64,000 bases of DNA from an uncultured Candidatus Binatia bacterium. Its GTDB lineage: Bacteria > Desulfobacterota > Binatia > Bin18. The notes beneath the pieces were generated by a model, which did no database searches, was not told the DNA's origin, and saw only the letters and a program-made list of their open reading frames with translations. Where the stretch lies: NCBI GenBank assembly GCA_958296235.1, contig OY282457.1, positions 3,219,338-3,283,337 on the forward strand, given 5' to 3'. This document shows, in pieces, positions 1-8,012 of this stretch. Each line of letters opens with the position of its first letter. Position 1 is the stretch's first letter. The translations under genes were made by a program, and so were the position numbers.

Positions 1-1344
1 CCGCAATACATGGACCGTCTGTCCCGTATGCCCTTGGGCGTCAATGTCTCTCATCTCTTCCCGCTGGCCCCGGCAGTGGCGTATGTGATGGGTGGTTTTG
101 ATGATGCCAAGAAGCGCTTCCCAAATAAAGAAGAGATGGACACCATTACCGGCCTGTACAAGGAAGCCGTGAAGGCTGGGGCCGCGGGTTGGTCCGCCCA
201 GCGTCTGGTGCCCGAGAGTCGGGTGTCTGTGCAGCGCGACTATGACGGCACGCCGATGATCACCGACATCCTGCCGGATGAGTTCTATATGGATATGGCC
301 AAAGCCATGAACGAAGTCGGTGAGGGCTGTATCCAGTTTACCCAGTCCGGGGCAAGTGAAAGCACCTTTGGGGTTGAGGATGACTTCAAATTCCTCGAAA
401 AGATGACCAAGACCGCGGGTCAGCCGCTGCTGTACAACGCCATGTTAATCAGCGATAAGCATCCTGAGTCCCACCAGGCCCAGTTGAATTGGGTCAATGC
501 GGCGAACGAACGCGGCGCGCGCGTGTTCGGACAGGGCGTCACCGCCCGGGCTCCAGTGCGGATGACCCTGGAAGACTGGAACCTGTTTGACGGGATTCCG
601 GCCTGGAAGGAAGCCACGCTCGGAACGGTCGAAGAGCGCAAAGCCAAACTGTCGAAGCCTGAACTGCGCAAGGAAATGCGCGAAGACTACGACGGTGGCG
701 GCATGGAAACCATGAATATCGTCTTCGGTGAGTTTGACAAGTTTATTGCGCGCAAGGTTCGCAATACCGGACTCAAACTCCAATATGAGGGCATGTCCGT
801 GCAGCAGATTGCCGAGAAGGAAGGCAAGCATGTCATCGACGCCATGCTCGACCTGTCCGTGGCTGACGATCTGCGCACCGAGTGGGCCGGCCCCGTGTCC
901 AATGCCAACATCGAGGGCTACAAGGAACTGATGGGCTCGCCCTACACGCTGCCGGGTGTGTCGGATGGTGGGGCGCACGTGAAGTTCATTACGCCGGCTA
1001 TCTATCCGACCGAAGTCCTGTCCTGGCTGGTACGCGAGCAGGGCGTCATGAGTCTGGAAGAAGCGCACTTCCGCCTGAGCGGGATCATGGCCTGGGCTGC
1101 GGGCATTAAAGACCGTGGGACGTTGCGTCAAGGTCAAGCGGCCGACATCGTGGTCTACGATATCAACACCGTGAACGCTTTGCCGGGCGAGATCGCTCAC
1201 GACCTGCCGGCCAATGAGTGGCGGCGAGTCCAGAAAGCCGAAGGCTATAAGCATATTCTGGTGAACGGCGAAGAGACCTTCCAGAATGGGGAATGCACCG
1301 GGAATACCTCGGGCGCACTCCTCCGTAACGGTACGGCCCGCTAG
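1..1344 (+). CDS. N-acyl-D-amino-acid deacylase family amidohydrolase (5' partial)
   Basis: This is the C-terminal part of a metal-dependent amidohydrolase of the D-aminoacylase/N-acyl-D-amino-acid deacylase group, which hydrolyses amide bonds in a TIM barrel. The frame is open to the first base of the window (three codons precede the ATG at 10), and 447 residues are visible against about 550 for the family. The N-terminal beta domain and the HxH metal motif therefore lie outside. A GVNVSHLFP segment near the start resembles the barrel region of D-aminoacylases. The motif SDGGAH near visible residue 317 carries the late metal or catalytic Asp, and GTLRQGQAADIVVYD is the typical closing beta-sandwich segment. 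The exact substrate cannot be read from the sequence. A strong terminator follows, so transcription probably ends here. Confidence 0.8.
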   Translation, partial: PQYMDRLSRMPLGVNVSHLFPLAPAVAYVMGGFDDAKKRFPNKEEMDTITGLYKEAVKAGAAGWSAQRLVPESRVSVQRDYDGTPMITDILPDEFYMDMAKAMNEVGEGCIQFTQSGASESTFGVEDDFKFLEKMTKTAGQPLLYNAMLISDKHPESHQAQLNWVNAANERGARVFGQGVTARAPVRMTLEDWNLFDGIPAWKEATLGTVEERKAKLSKPELRKEMREDYDGGGMETMNIVFGEFDKFIARKVRNTGLKLQYEGMSVQQIAEKEGKHVIDAMLDLSVADDLRTEWAGPVSNANIEGYKELMGSPYTLPGVSDGGAHVKFITPAIYPTEVLSWLVREQGVMSLEEAHFRLSGIMAWAAGIKDRGTLRQGQAADIVVYDINTVNALPGEIAHDLPANEWRRVQKAEGYKHILVNGEETFQNGECTGNTSGALLRNGTAR

Positions 1345-1387
1345 GCGATTCGCTGAGCGCGGTCCCCCGAGTATCGGAACCAACTGA

Positions 1388-1428
1388 CGGGGAACCGGAG
1401 AAATACTCTCCGGTTCCCCGTTTTTTTT
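1388..1428 (+). terminator. Rho-independent terminator after the first amidohydrolase
   Basis: A perfect 13-bp stem (1388-1400 with 1408-1420), extendable by one A-T pair, is followed by eight T residues (1421-1428). It separates the partial amidohydrolase from the next gene. Confidence 0.95.
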
Positions 1429-1461
1429 GTGTGCTCTATATCCATAAAGGAGGAATCGTAG

Positions 1462-2583
1462 ATGGCGGTAGATACCCAAGGTTATGTGTCTGCGGACGGT
1501 CATGTTGTTGAGCCAGCAGACCTCTGGACCACGCGCATGGACAAACGGTTTCGTGACCGCGCCCCGCGGGTCGAAGCGCGCGAGGATGCTGACTATTACA
1601 TTATTGATGGGCTGACGCCATTTCCGGTTGGGCTCGAAGGCGCCACCATGGAAGACAAGCTCGCCGGCAACATCGAGACTATGGCGAGTCGGCACGCGGA
1701 TACACGACCAGGGGCATGGGACCCACAGCAGCGACTGCTTGACCAGGACCTGGACCATGTCCGGGCTGAGGTTATTTACGCGGGCGCGTTCGGCCTCCAG
1801 TTCTTCACGCTTCAGGACGCCGAATACCAGCGCGAAGCCATGCGGGTCTATAACGACTGGCTGAGTGAATTCTGCGCCGCCGCGCCAGATCGACTGCTTG
1901 GTGCGGGCTTACTGCCCGTGCGCGGCCCGCTCGAATGGGCCTGTGAGGAAGCCGAGCGTTGCGCCAAGCAGGGTCTGCGGACCCTCACGATTCCCGCGGA
2001 TGTGCCCGATCGTTCTTACGTGACGTCGGACTATGAGCGTCTGTGGAGCACGCTCGAAGACATCGGGCTGCCCGTTGCTACCCATTCCGGCACGGGAACG
2101 GCCGAAGAGTTTTATTCCAAATACAACCGCATGGGCACCGGTATGGCCGTGGTTGAAATGAAGATGTTCCAGCCCATGCGCGGTTTAGTCGACCTGCTCT
2201 GGAGTGCCGCGCCCCAACGCTATTCAAAGCTGCGCTTTGTGATCGCTGAGGGTGGCGTCGGTTGGATCGCCTCTATGCTCGGCTTTATGGATCACTGGTG
2301 GAACGATCATCGCCACTGGATGGAACCCAAGCTCGACGAAAAACCGAGCACGTATTTCAAGCGCCAGTTCTGGGCCACATTTGAAGATGACCGCGCTGGC
2401 ATTCAGACCCGCGATATCATTGGCGTAGATCGCTTGATGTGGGGCGCAGACTATCCGCACACGGAAGGCACGTTTCCGCGTTCGGTCGAGCAGGTCGCCA
2501 AAGATTTTGCCGGGGTGCCTGAAGGCGAGGTCTATCAGATGGTGGCCGGGAACGCTGCGCAGTTGTATGGACTCGATCAATAG
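1462..2583 (+). CDS. Amidohydrolase_2 family TIM-barrel hydrolase or decarboxylase
   Basis: The 373-residue protein has the features of amidohydrolase family 2 (ACMSD/TIM-barrel metal hydrolases): an N-terminal SADGHVVEP segment (residues about 10-18, the DxH position), a THSG metal-ligand His near residue 210 and GADYPHTEG near residue 326, where the conserved Asp of this family lies. Relatives cleave C-C or C-N bonds in aromatic or cyclic acids. The start is fixed by an AAAGGAGG ribosome-binding site at 1446-1453. The CoA-transferase gene follows after 15 nt, so the two are probably co-transcribed. The substrate is unknown. Confidence 0.82.
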   Translation: MAVDTQGYVSADGHVVEPADLWTTRMDKRFRDRAPRVEAREDADYYIIDGLTPFPVGLEGATMEDKLAGNIETMASRHADTRPGAWDPQQRLLDQDLDHVRAEVIYAGAFGLQFFTLQDAEYQREAMRVYNDWLSEFCAAAPDRLLGAGLLPVRGPLEWACEEAERCAKQGLRTLTIPADVPDRSYVTSDYERLWSTLEDIGLPVATHSGTGTAEEFYSKYNRMGTGMAVVEMKMFQPMRGLVDLLWSAAPQRYSKLRFVIAEGGVGWIASMLGFMDHWWNDHRHWMEPKLDEKPSTYFKRQFWATFEDDRAGIQTRDIIGVDRLMWGADYPHTEGTFPRSVEQVAKDFAGVPEGEVYQMVAGNAAQLYGLDQ

Positions 2584-2598
2584 ACGGACAGGACGCAT

Positions 2599-3762
2599 AT
2601 GACTGGCTGTCTCGACGGAATCAAAGTTCTTGATCTTGGACGCTATCAGGCTGGGCCACGCTGTGCGATGGTGCTCAGCGATCTGGGGGCAGAGGTCATT
2701 AAAGTCGAAGCGCCGGGTGGGGATGAGTCGCGCGGCCTGGGCCGCGTCTACTGGTCCGCCTACAACCGCGGCAAGAAGAGTATTACGCTGAATCTGCGCA
2801 GCGGGCAGGGCCTCACTCTCCTCAAGGCACTCGTGCCCAAGGTTGATATGCTGCTCCAGAATTTCCGGCCGGGCGTCATGGATAAGATGGGCCTGGGGTA
2901 TGAGACGCTCAAACGGCTCAACCCTGGGCTTATTCTCATCAACGTCTCCGGCTTTGGCCAGTCAGGGCCGTACCGGGACCGACCGGCCTACGATCCGATT
3001 GGCCAAGCCATGTCCGGTCTCATGGGCTTCACCGGATTTCCTGACGGTCCACCGGTCATGACCAATTCACCTATCATTGATCGGATCACGGCGCTGCACG
3101 CCACTATTGGGGCGCTGGGCGCCCTCCACCACCGAGATGTCACCGGAGAGGGACAGTCCCTTGACGTGTGCCTGCTCGACACTGGCTATACGCTGATGGA
3201 GATCCCGATTGCCCAATATCTTCTCACTGGCAAGGAACCACCGCGACGGGGCAATACCCCCGGCGGTATCGCCCCGTGTAATACCTACCAGGCGAAAGAC
3301 GGCTGGGTCTATATTCTGGCCGTACCCCAGCATATGTGGGGGCGGTTCTGTCGCGGAATCGGCCGAGAGGAACTCATCGACGACGAGCGTTTCTCCAGTA
3401 TTGCCAGGCGGGCGTCTCATGCGGACGAGGTCAATGCGCTGGTCGATGCGTGGGCGCGGGACAAGACTGTGGCAGAGGTCGTGCAAGTCCTGGAGCAGGC
3501 CGAGGTTCCGGTCGGGCCGGTGCATACCATTCCACAGGCAGCCCACGACCCTCACCTGTGGGAGCGGCACATGCTGGTTGAAACTGAGGATCACGAACAA
3601 GGGCGCACGTATGTGCCTGGGCTGACCGTCAAATTCTCAGATACTCCCGGAAAAATCGGGCCGATTCCACAGCCCGGAGAGCATAACAGCGAGGTGTATT
3701 GCGAGTGGTTAGGGCATACGGAAGCGGCTCTGACACGTTGGAAAGAAGAGGGGATTGTTTAA
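2599..3762 (+). CDS. Class III CoA-transferase (CaiB/BaiF family)
   Basis: This 387-residue protein is a family III CoA-transferase, which moves CoA between carboxylic acids through an enzyme-bound aspartyl-CoA thioester. The N-terminus (VLDLGRYQAGPRCAMVLSDL followed by GAEVIKVE), the NFRPGVMDKMGLGYE segment and GFGQSGPYRDRPAYD are hallmarks. The likely catalytic Asp lies in SLDVCLLD near residue 188. It follows the amidohydrolase closely, and the downstream cupin is 37 nt away. The cluster suggests degradation of a carboxylic acid through its CoA ester. The acid itself cannot be named. Confidence 0.9.
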   Translation: MTGCLDGIKVLDLGRYQAGPRCAMVLSDLGAEVIKVEAPGGDESRGLGRVYWSAYNRGKKSITLNLRSGQGLTLLKALVPKVDMLLQNFRPGVMDKMGLGYETLKRLNPGLILINVSGFGQSGPYRDRPAYDPIGQAMSGLMGFTGFPDGPPVMTNSPIIDRITALHATIGALGALHHRDVTGEGQSLDVCLLDTGYTLMEIPIAQYLLTGKEPPRRGNTPGGIAPCNTYQAKDGWVYILAVPQHMWGRFCRGIGREELIDDERFSSIARRASHADEVNALVDAWARDKTVAEVVQVLEQAEVPVGPVHTIPQAAHDPHLWERHMLVETEDHEQGRTYVPGLTVKFSDTPGKIGPIPQPGEHNSEVYCEWLGHTEAALTRWKEEGIV

Positions 3763-3799
3763 ACCGATAGCGACAACCGATAGCCACAAAGGAGGCGCC

Positions 3800-4261
3800 A
3801 TGGCAAACGGACAAGAAAGTATGAGCACGAGCGTTGCCCGGTTTGAAGAGCTGCAACCGATTGACTACGCGAGCTTTATCAAGAACTACAAACCTGACGG
3901 CACCCAGGGCTATGCGCTGATTGGTCGGGCGGGCAAGACCCGCCCGGCGATCACGGGCGACCACGGCTTTACCATGGCCATCAATAAGGTCAGTCCGGGA
4001 AAGGGAGCCCCGTTGCATAGCCATCCGAAACCCGAGGTATTTGTGGTGCTGTCCGGCACCTGTGCCTTTTTCTGGGGAGACCAGGGCGAAAATGAGGTTG
4101 TCCTCGGACCGTGGGACACGATTTCCTTTCCGGCAGGAACCCCGGAGGGGTTTCGGAATATAGGCGACCAGGAGGCTAATCTTCTGGTCGTCCTGAGCGG
4201 CTCGGAAGTTGGTAAGGTGACTTTTACGAAACAGAGCGAGGCGGCCAGCGTCGAGGCCTAG
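3800..4261 (+). CDS. Single-domain cupin protein
   Basis: This 153-residue protein has one double-stranded beta-helix (cupin) domain. Motif 1 is clear (HSHPKPEVFVVLSG, residues about 73-86, HxH plus Glu metal ligands). Motif 2 (PAGTPEGFRN) has Glu where His is usual, so metal binding may be altered. An open frame begins upstream at 3755, inside the CoA-transferase end, but the ATG at 3800 has a perfect AAAGGAGG at 3788-3795 and is the better start. It may be an isomerase, dioxygenase or binding protein for an intermediate of this cluster. Confidence 0.85.
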   Translation: MANGQESMSTSVARFEELQPIDYASFIKNYKPDGTQGYALIGRAGKTRPAITGDHGFTMAINKVSPGKGAPLHSHPKPEVFVVLSGTCAFFWGDQGENEVVLGPWDTISFPAGTPEGFRNIGDQEANLLVVLSGSEVGKVTFTKQSEAASVEA

Positions 4262-4291
4262 TGTCTCGACCGAGAAAAAGGAGGACTTCTC

Positions 4292-5200
4292 ATGGCAACA
4301 TTTTCAGTTGATCAGGTTGATGTTTTTGGCAAGGGTGTATTGCAAGCCGAGGGGGTGGTGGTGGACAAGGAGGGCAACGTCTTTGGCGGTGGCCGCAACG
4401 GCATGATGTATAAGGTCACACCCGATGGCACAGTGAGTGAACTCGCCACCCTGCCCGAGGGCTCTATCCCCAATGGGGTGACTATGGACCGCAATGGCGA
4501 TCTGGTCTACTGCGATCTGGGCAAGCAGGCCATGATGCGCGTGACCCAGGGCGGGGAAGTGTCGCTGATTGCCGACCAGGTTGGCTCACTCAAACTGACC
4601 CTCCCGAATTTTGCCAGCTATGATGCCGAGGGCAATCTCTACGTCTCGAATTCGAGTACGTCGAGTATTGAGAATGTCCTGGCCGAGTTGGCCACTCCTT
4701 CACCCAAAGGGGCGCTGGTTGTGATTCGCCCGAACGGGAAGAGTGAAATCGTGGCCGAGGGTATTTATCTGGCCAACGGCACCGCGATCGACCCAAAAGA
4801 AGACGCGGTCTACGTGCTGGAAAGCACCCGGAATGACTGTCTGCGCATTCAGATCAAGAAAGATGGCACGTTTGGAAAGCCCGAGGTCTACTCCAAGGAT
4901 TTTCCGGCCCTGCCAGACGGCATGGCTTTTGACGTGGACGGTAACATGTACGTCACGCTGCCGGCGGTGGTAACGGGCGGGGATATGGTGCCGGCCCATC
5001 AGGTCATCGCCGTTGATACCAACGGCAACTGGAGCATGCTGATCGATGATTCGGCCGAGGGCAAGAAGCTCAACTTTCCGACCAACTGTGCTTTTGGCGG
5101 GCCGGACTTGCAGACGCTGTATATCGCCAATCTCGAAGGCGATCACTTCAGTTGCGTCAAGACGCCCTACACCGGCCATCCGCTCTACCATCAGCGCTAG
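4292..5200 (+). CDS. SMP-30/gluconolactonase-like beta-propeller protein
   Basis: This 302-residue protein resembles the SMP-30/gluconolactonase/LRE family of six-bladed propellers, which are calcium- or zinc-dependent lactonases. Blade-like segments recur: EGVVVDKEGNVF (residues about 17-28), PNGVTMDRNGDLVYCD, NGTAIDPKEDAVYVLE and PDGMAFDVDGNMYVT. There is no signal peptide. An AAAGGAGG site at 4277-4284 fixes the start. It sits in the same-direction series with the cupin and GlcG-like genes. Lactone hydrolysis is plausible but not shown. Confidence 0.82.
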   Translation: MATFSVDQVDVFGKGVLQAEGVVVDKEGNVFGGGRNGMMYKVTPDGTVSELATLPEGSIPNGVTMDRNGDLVYCDLGKQAMMRVTQGGEVSLIADQVGSLKLTLPNFASYDAEGNLYVSNSSTSSIENVLAELATPSPKGALVVIRPNGKSEIVAEGIYLANGTAIDPKEDAVYVLESTRNDCLRIQIKKDGTFGKPEVYSKDFPALPDGMAFDVDGNMYVTLPAVVTGGDMVPAHQVIAVDTNGNWSMLIDDSAEGKKLNFPTNCAFGGPDLQTLYIANLEGDHFSCVKTPYTGHPLYHQR

Positions 5201-5290
5201 ATGGCTCGCCCGAAATCGCAATTGAAACAAACCGGAGGGGGCGCCTGCTGTGGCTGTCCCTCCGCTGTCCATGTCTATAAGGAGTAAGCT

Positions 5291-5701
5291 ATGGCACTCA
5301 CACTAGCGCTGGCAGAACAATTCATCGCCGCCGCCAAACACAAGGCCCAAGAGAAAGGCTGGGATATGAGCTTTGCGGTCGCAGACTCGGCCGGGAATCT
5401 GGTCGCCCTGGCCCGTATGGATGATGCCCGCTGGCTGACGACTGGGGTGGCCCAGAGCAAGGCGTTTACCGCAGCGACTTTTCGGCGCACCTCGCGCGAG
5501 GTGGCAGAACTGGCGGAATCCCGCTCGCAATTATTCACGAGCGTGGCGGAGATTATTGGGAGACCGTTGTTATTGGCCGGAGGTGGTTTGCCGCTCTCGG
5601 TGAACGGTGAATTTCTCGGTGGCGTCGGAGCCAGCGGCGGGACAGAAGACGAAGACATCGAATGCGCCCGCGCGGCGCTCGAGGCCATTGGGGCCGAATA
5701 G
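5291..5701 (+). CDS. GlcG/HbpS family (DUF336) protein
   Basis: This 136-residue protein matches the GlcG/HbpS heme-binding-like family by length and by its segments MSFAVADSAGNLVALARMDD (residues about 29-48), KAFTAATFRR and the glycine-rich end PLSVNGEFLGGVGASGGTEDED. Family members accompany glycolate, diol and aromatic degradation operons, and some bind heme or corrinoid. An AAGGAG site lies just upstream (5279-5284). It ends 20 nt before the dehydrogenase start. Confidence 0.85.
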   Translation: MALTLALAEQFIAAAKHKAQEKGWDMSFAVADSAGNLVALARMDDARWLTTGVAQSKAFTAATFRRTSREVAELAESRSQLFTSVAEIIGRPLLLAGGGLPLSVNGEFLGGVGASGGTEDEDIECARAALEAIGAE

Positions 5702-5721
5702 GCAGACTGCCGGCAACCCGC

Positions 5722-6789
5722 ATGGCCCAACCTCTCAATATCCTGCTCATTGGGGCGGTGGGAGACGCCGTCATAGAAAAGATAGAGGCCGTTGATTCCC
5801 GCATTCGGGTTGCCGATGCACGCGGGAAGTTCGAGGTTGAGTACGCCGAGACCTGGCCGGCGGAATCCGTTCGGCGCTACGTCTCAAAAGCGCTCGTAGC
5901 GGCAAACACCTCAACCCGCGCCGAGCGGGATGCCCTGCTGGCTGAAGCCGAGGTGATCTGCATTCGCTTCCCTTTTCCGCTTGACCTGCGTGCTCGGACG
6001 CCGCGCCTCAAGTGGCTCCACCAAACACCGGCGGGCGCCTCGAATCTGCGCATGTGCGACATCTGGGGCAGCGATGTCGTTGTGACCACGTCGCGTGGTC
6101 TGAATAACTCTTTGCCTATTGCAGAATATGTGCTGTCCCTGATTTTTCTCTTTGCAAAGGCGCTCCCCCAGGCTTTTCACGATCAGAACAAGCAGGAATT
6201 CAAACGGCGAGCCTATCGCCCCCTATTGGTCCAGGGAAAAACCGTCGGCATTATCGGCTTGGGTGGTATTGGGAGGTCTGTTGCGCGTCTCGCCAAAGCC
6301 GTGGGGATGCGGGTCGTGGCAACCCGGCGCTCGGCAGCCACCTCGCAGAGTCAGACGCAGGACATCGACCAACTCCTGCCGCCCTCAGCACTCGCTGTTT
6401 TGCTTGAGCAGAGCGATTTCGTTGTGGTAAGCGCCCAATGGACTCCAGAAACGGACGGACTCATTGGTGAAGCCGAGCTGCGCCAGATGAAACCGAGCGC
6501 GTATCTCATCAACGTGGCCCGGGGTGAAATCGTTGAGCAAGCGGCACTCACCCAGGCATTGCAGGCTGGCTGGATCGCCGGGGCTGGTCTGGATGTCTAC
6601 GCCGGAGAATTCACCGGGCCGCCACCGGAAGAACTCTGGCAATTGCCGAATGTCGTCATTACTCCGCACACGTCAGGTGGAACGGATGTCCAGCAGGCCA
6701 AGGGCCTGGACTTGTTCTGCGAGAATCTGGGGCGTTACGTCAGCGGCCAAGCCCTGCTGAATGTCTTGGACTGGGAACGAGGCTACTGA
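5722..6789 (+). CDS. D-isomer-specific 2-hydroxyacid dehydrogenase
   Basis: This 355-residue NAD(P)-dependent dehydrogenase interconverts 2-hydroxy and 2-oxo acids. The Rossmann motif GIIGLGGIGRSVARLAKAVG is near the middle. The catalytic triad is recognisable as Arg in NVARGEIVE, Glu in the AGEFTGPPPEEL region and His in ITPHTSG near the C-terminus. An open frame reaches back to 5662, but the ATG at 5722 gives the usual MAQPLNILLIG start, just 20 nt after the upstream stop. It is the last gene of the catabolic series. Confidence 0.88.
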   Translation: MAQPLNILLIGAVGDAVIEKIEAVDSRIRVADARGKFEVEYAETWPAESVRRYVSKALVAANTSTRAERDALLAEAEVICIRFPFPLDLRARTPRLKWLHQTPAGASNLRMCDIWGSDVVVTTSRGLNNSLPIAEYVLSLIFLFAKALPQAFHDQNKQEFKRRAYRPLLVQGKTVGIIGLGGIGRSVARLAKAVGMRVVATRRSAATSQSQTQDIDQLLPPSALAVLLEQSDFVVVSAQWTPETDGLIGEAELRQMKPSAYLINVARGEIVEQAALTQALQAGWIAGAGLDVYAGEFTGPPPEELWQLPNVVITPHTSGGTDVQQAKGLDLFCENLGRYVSGQALLNVLDWERGY

Positions 6790-6998
6790 AGCGGGGCAGT
6801 GGTACCGATTCGTCGGGAAATGGGCCAGTTCACGTCAGCCAGGCGTCTGGATCAGCGAGGAGATCGTCTCACCAGCGGACGTAAGTTTTGTATCGCCTGG
6901 CTTGTGCATCCCCCTAGCGACTCATGCACAGGCATAGTACAGTGCGTGCAGGCGTCCCACGGGTCTCCTGTTCGCCTCGGAGGGTCGAAGTCCAAAAC

Positions 6999-8012
6999 AT
7001 GTGCAGCGGTTATACACTCCCTTTTCAACGCTCCTGTCTGTGGCTGCTCCCTGGCCTGCTGCTCGTTGGGGGTCTGGTTGGATGTGGCCCTGTGACTGAT
7101 GACGGCGTATGGCTGACGGAAGTATTGCGCCGTGTACAGCGCCCCCCGAAAGTCCGCCCCGTCAGTGTTGGATATATTCCGAGATTGACGCGACGGAAGC
7201 CCCCTATGCTCCCACCGCTGTATGTGCTCGTCTTACGGCCGCTTGATCGTCGCTCGTCTGTGCGGGTCCACGAGACCCGACAGAAAAACATTCCGCTGCC
7301 CGCTGACCAAGGCGCCCTCATCGGATTCTCCGGTCTGAATTTTGAAGAAGGGCAAGTGACCATCGCTCCAGCCGGCAGCGTCCCCGATCTCGGAACATTG
7401 CGCCACATGGACGCGGGGATGCCGCAGCTCCCGGATATCCCCAAGACCTTTTTTACCCTTGCCCGGCTTCCCGAGACCGTACAATACGCCCTGACTTTGC
7501 ACTTTCGCGAGGCTGGCATTGAAACGGAAATGCTGCCGTTTCCGTTCCCGGAGCCGCTCGCCGCGGAGAATCAGCGGGCGACCTATGCCCTGGGGTGTAC
7601 GATAGACGATTTTTCTTTGTTCAGCCTGCGCCGCTATCAACAAGTTCGGGTCGGATCACGTCGGCTCGAATTGCCGGTGCGCGGACCCACCCGCGCCGCG
7701 GTCTCGCTCAGACTCTCGCTGCATCAGCTGCCGTCCGGTCGGGTCGTGTGGCAAGAACGGGTCTGGGACGTTATCCACGACCCGCCGCGAGGGGGCACGC
7801 AACATCGCTATCGCACGGCTGACGATGCTCTCACCCTGGCGCTCAGCCGCACGGTTGGGCGTATTCTGTCGATTCCGAAATTTCAGGCTGCCCTGCGTCT
7901 CCCTCGTCCTGATGCGGCCCTCGCGCGGAGGCCGCACGGATTACGGTTCAGCCGCCCGCAGCCGAGCGATCTGCTGACGCACCTCGGCGACAAAAGGCGC
8001 TCGGGGATCTAA
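6999..8012 (+). CDS. Predicted lipoprotein of unknown function
   Basis: The 337-residue protein begins with a hydrophobic signal segment ending in a lipobox (LLVGGLVGCG; Cys at about residue 27), so it should be lipidated and exported. No catalytic motif is visible. The C-terminal half (LRLSLHQLPSGRVVWQERVW near residues 240-260) weakly recalls ABC-transport auxiliary lipoproteins of the PqiC type, but this is only a resemblance. The ATG at 6999 is preferred over one 75 nt upstream because it places the lipobox correctly. Its last 72 nt overlap, in opposite orientation, the 3' end of the AMIN-TPR gene that follows. Confidence 0.6.
   Translation: MCSGYTLPFQRSCLWLLPGLLLVGGLVGCGPVTDDGVWLTEVLRRVQRPPKVRPVSVGYIPRLTRRKPPMLPPLYVLVLRPLDRRSSVRVHETRQKNIPLPADQGALIGFSGLNFEEGQVTIAPAGSVPDLGTLRHMDAGMPQLPDIPKTFFTLARLPETVQYALTLHFREAGIETEMLPFPFPEPLAAENQRATYALGCTIDDFSLFSLRRYQQVRVGSRRLELPVRGPTRAAVSLRLSLHQLPSGRVVWQERVWDVIHDPPRGGTQHRYRTADDALTLALSRTVGRILSIPKFQAALRLPRPDAALARRPHGLRFSRPQPSDLLTHLGDKRRSGI

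Noticed and set aside
445..1758. A 437-codon minus-strand ORF opposite the first amidohydrolase
   Set aside because: It is antisense to two well-supported genes, has no family features and no ribosome-binding site, and crosses the strong terminator; it is a high-GC shadow.
6799..7095. A 98-codon ORF upstream of and overlapping the lipoprotein start
   Set aside because: It has no ribosome-binding site or domain, and it overlaps the better-supported lipoprotein frame.
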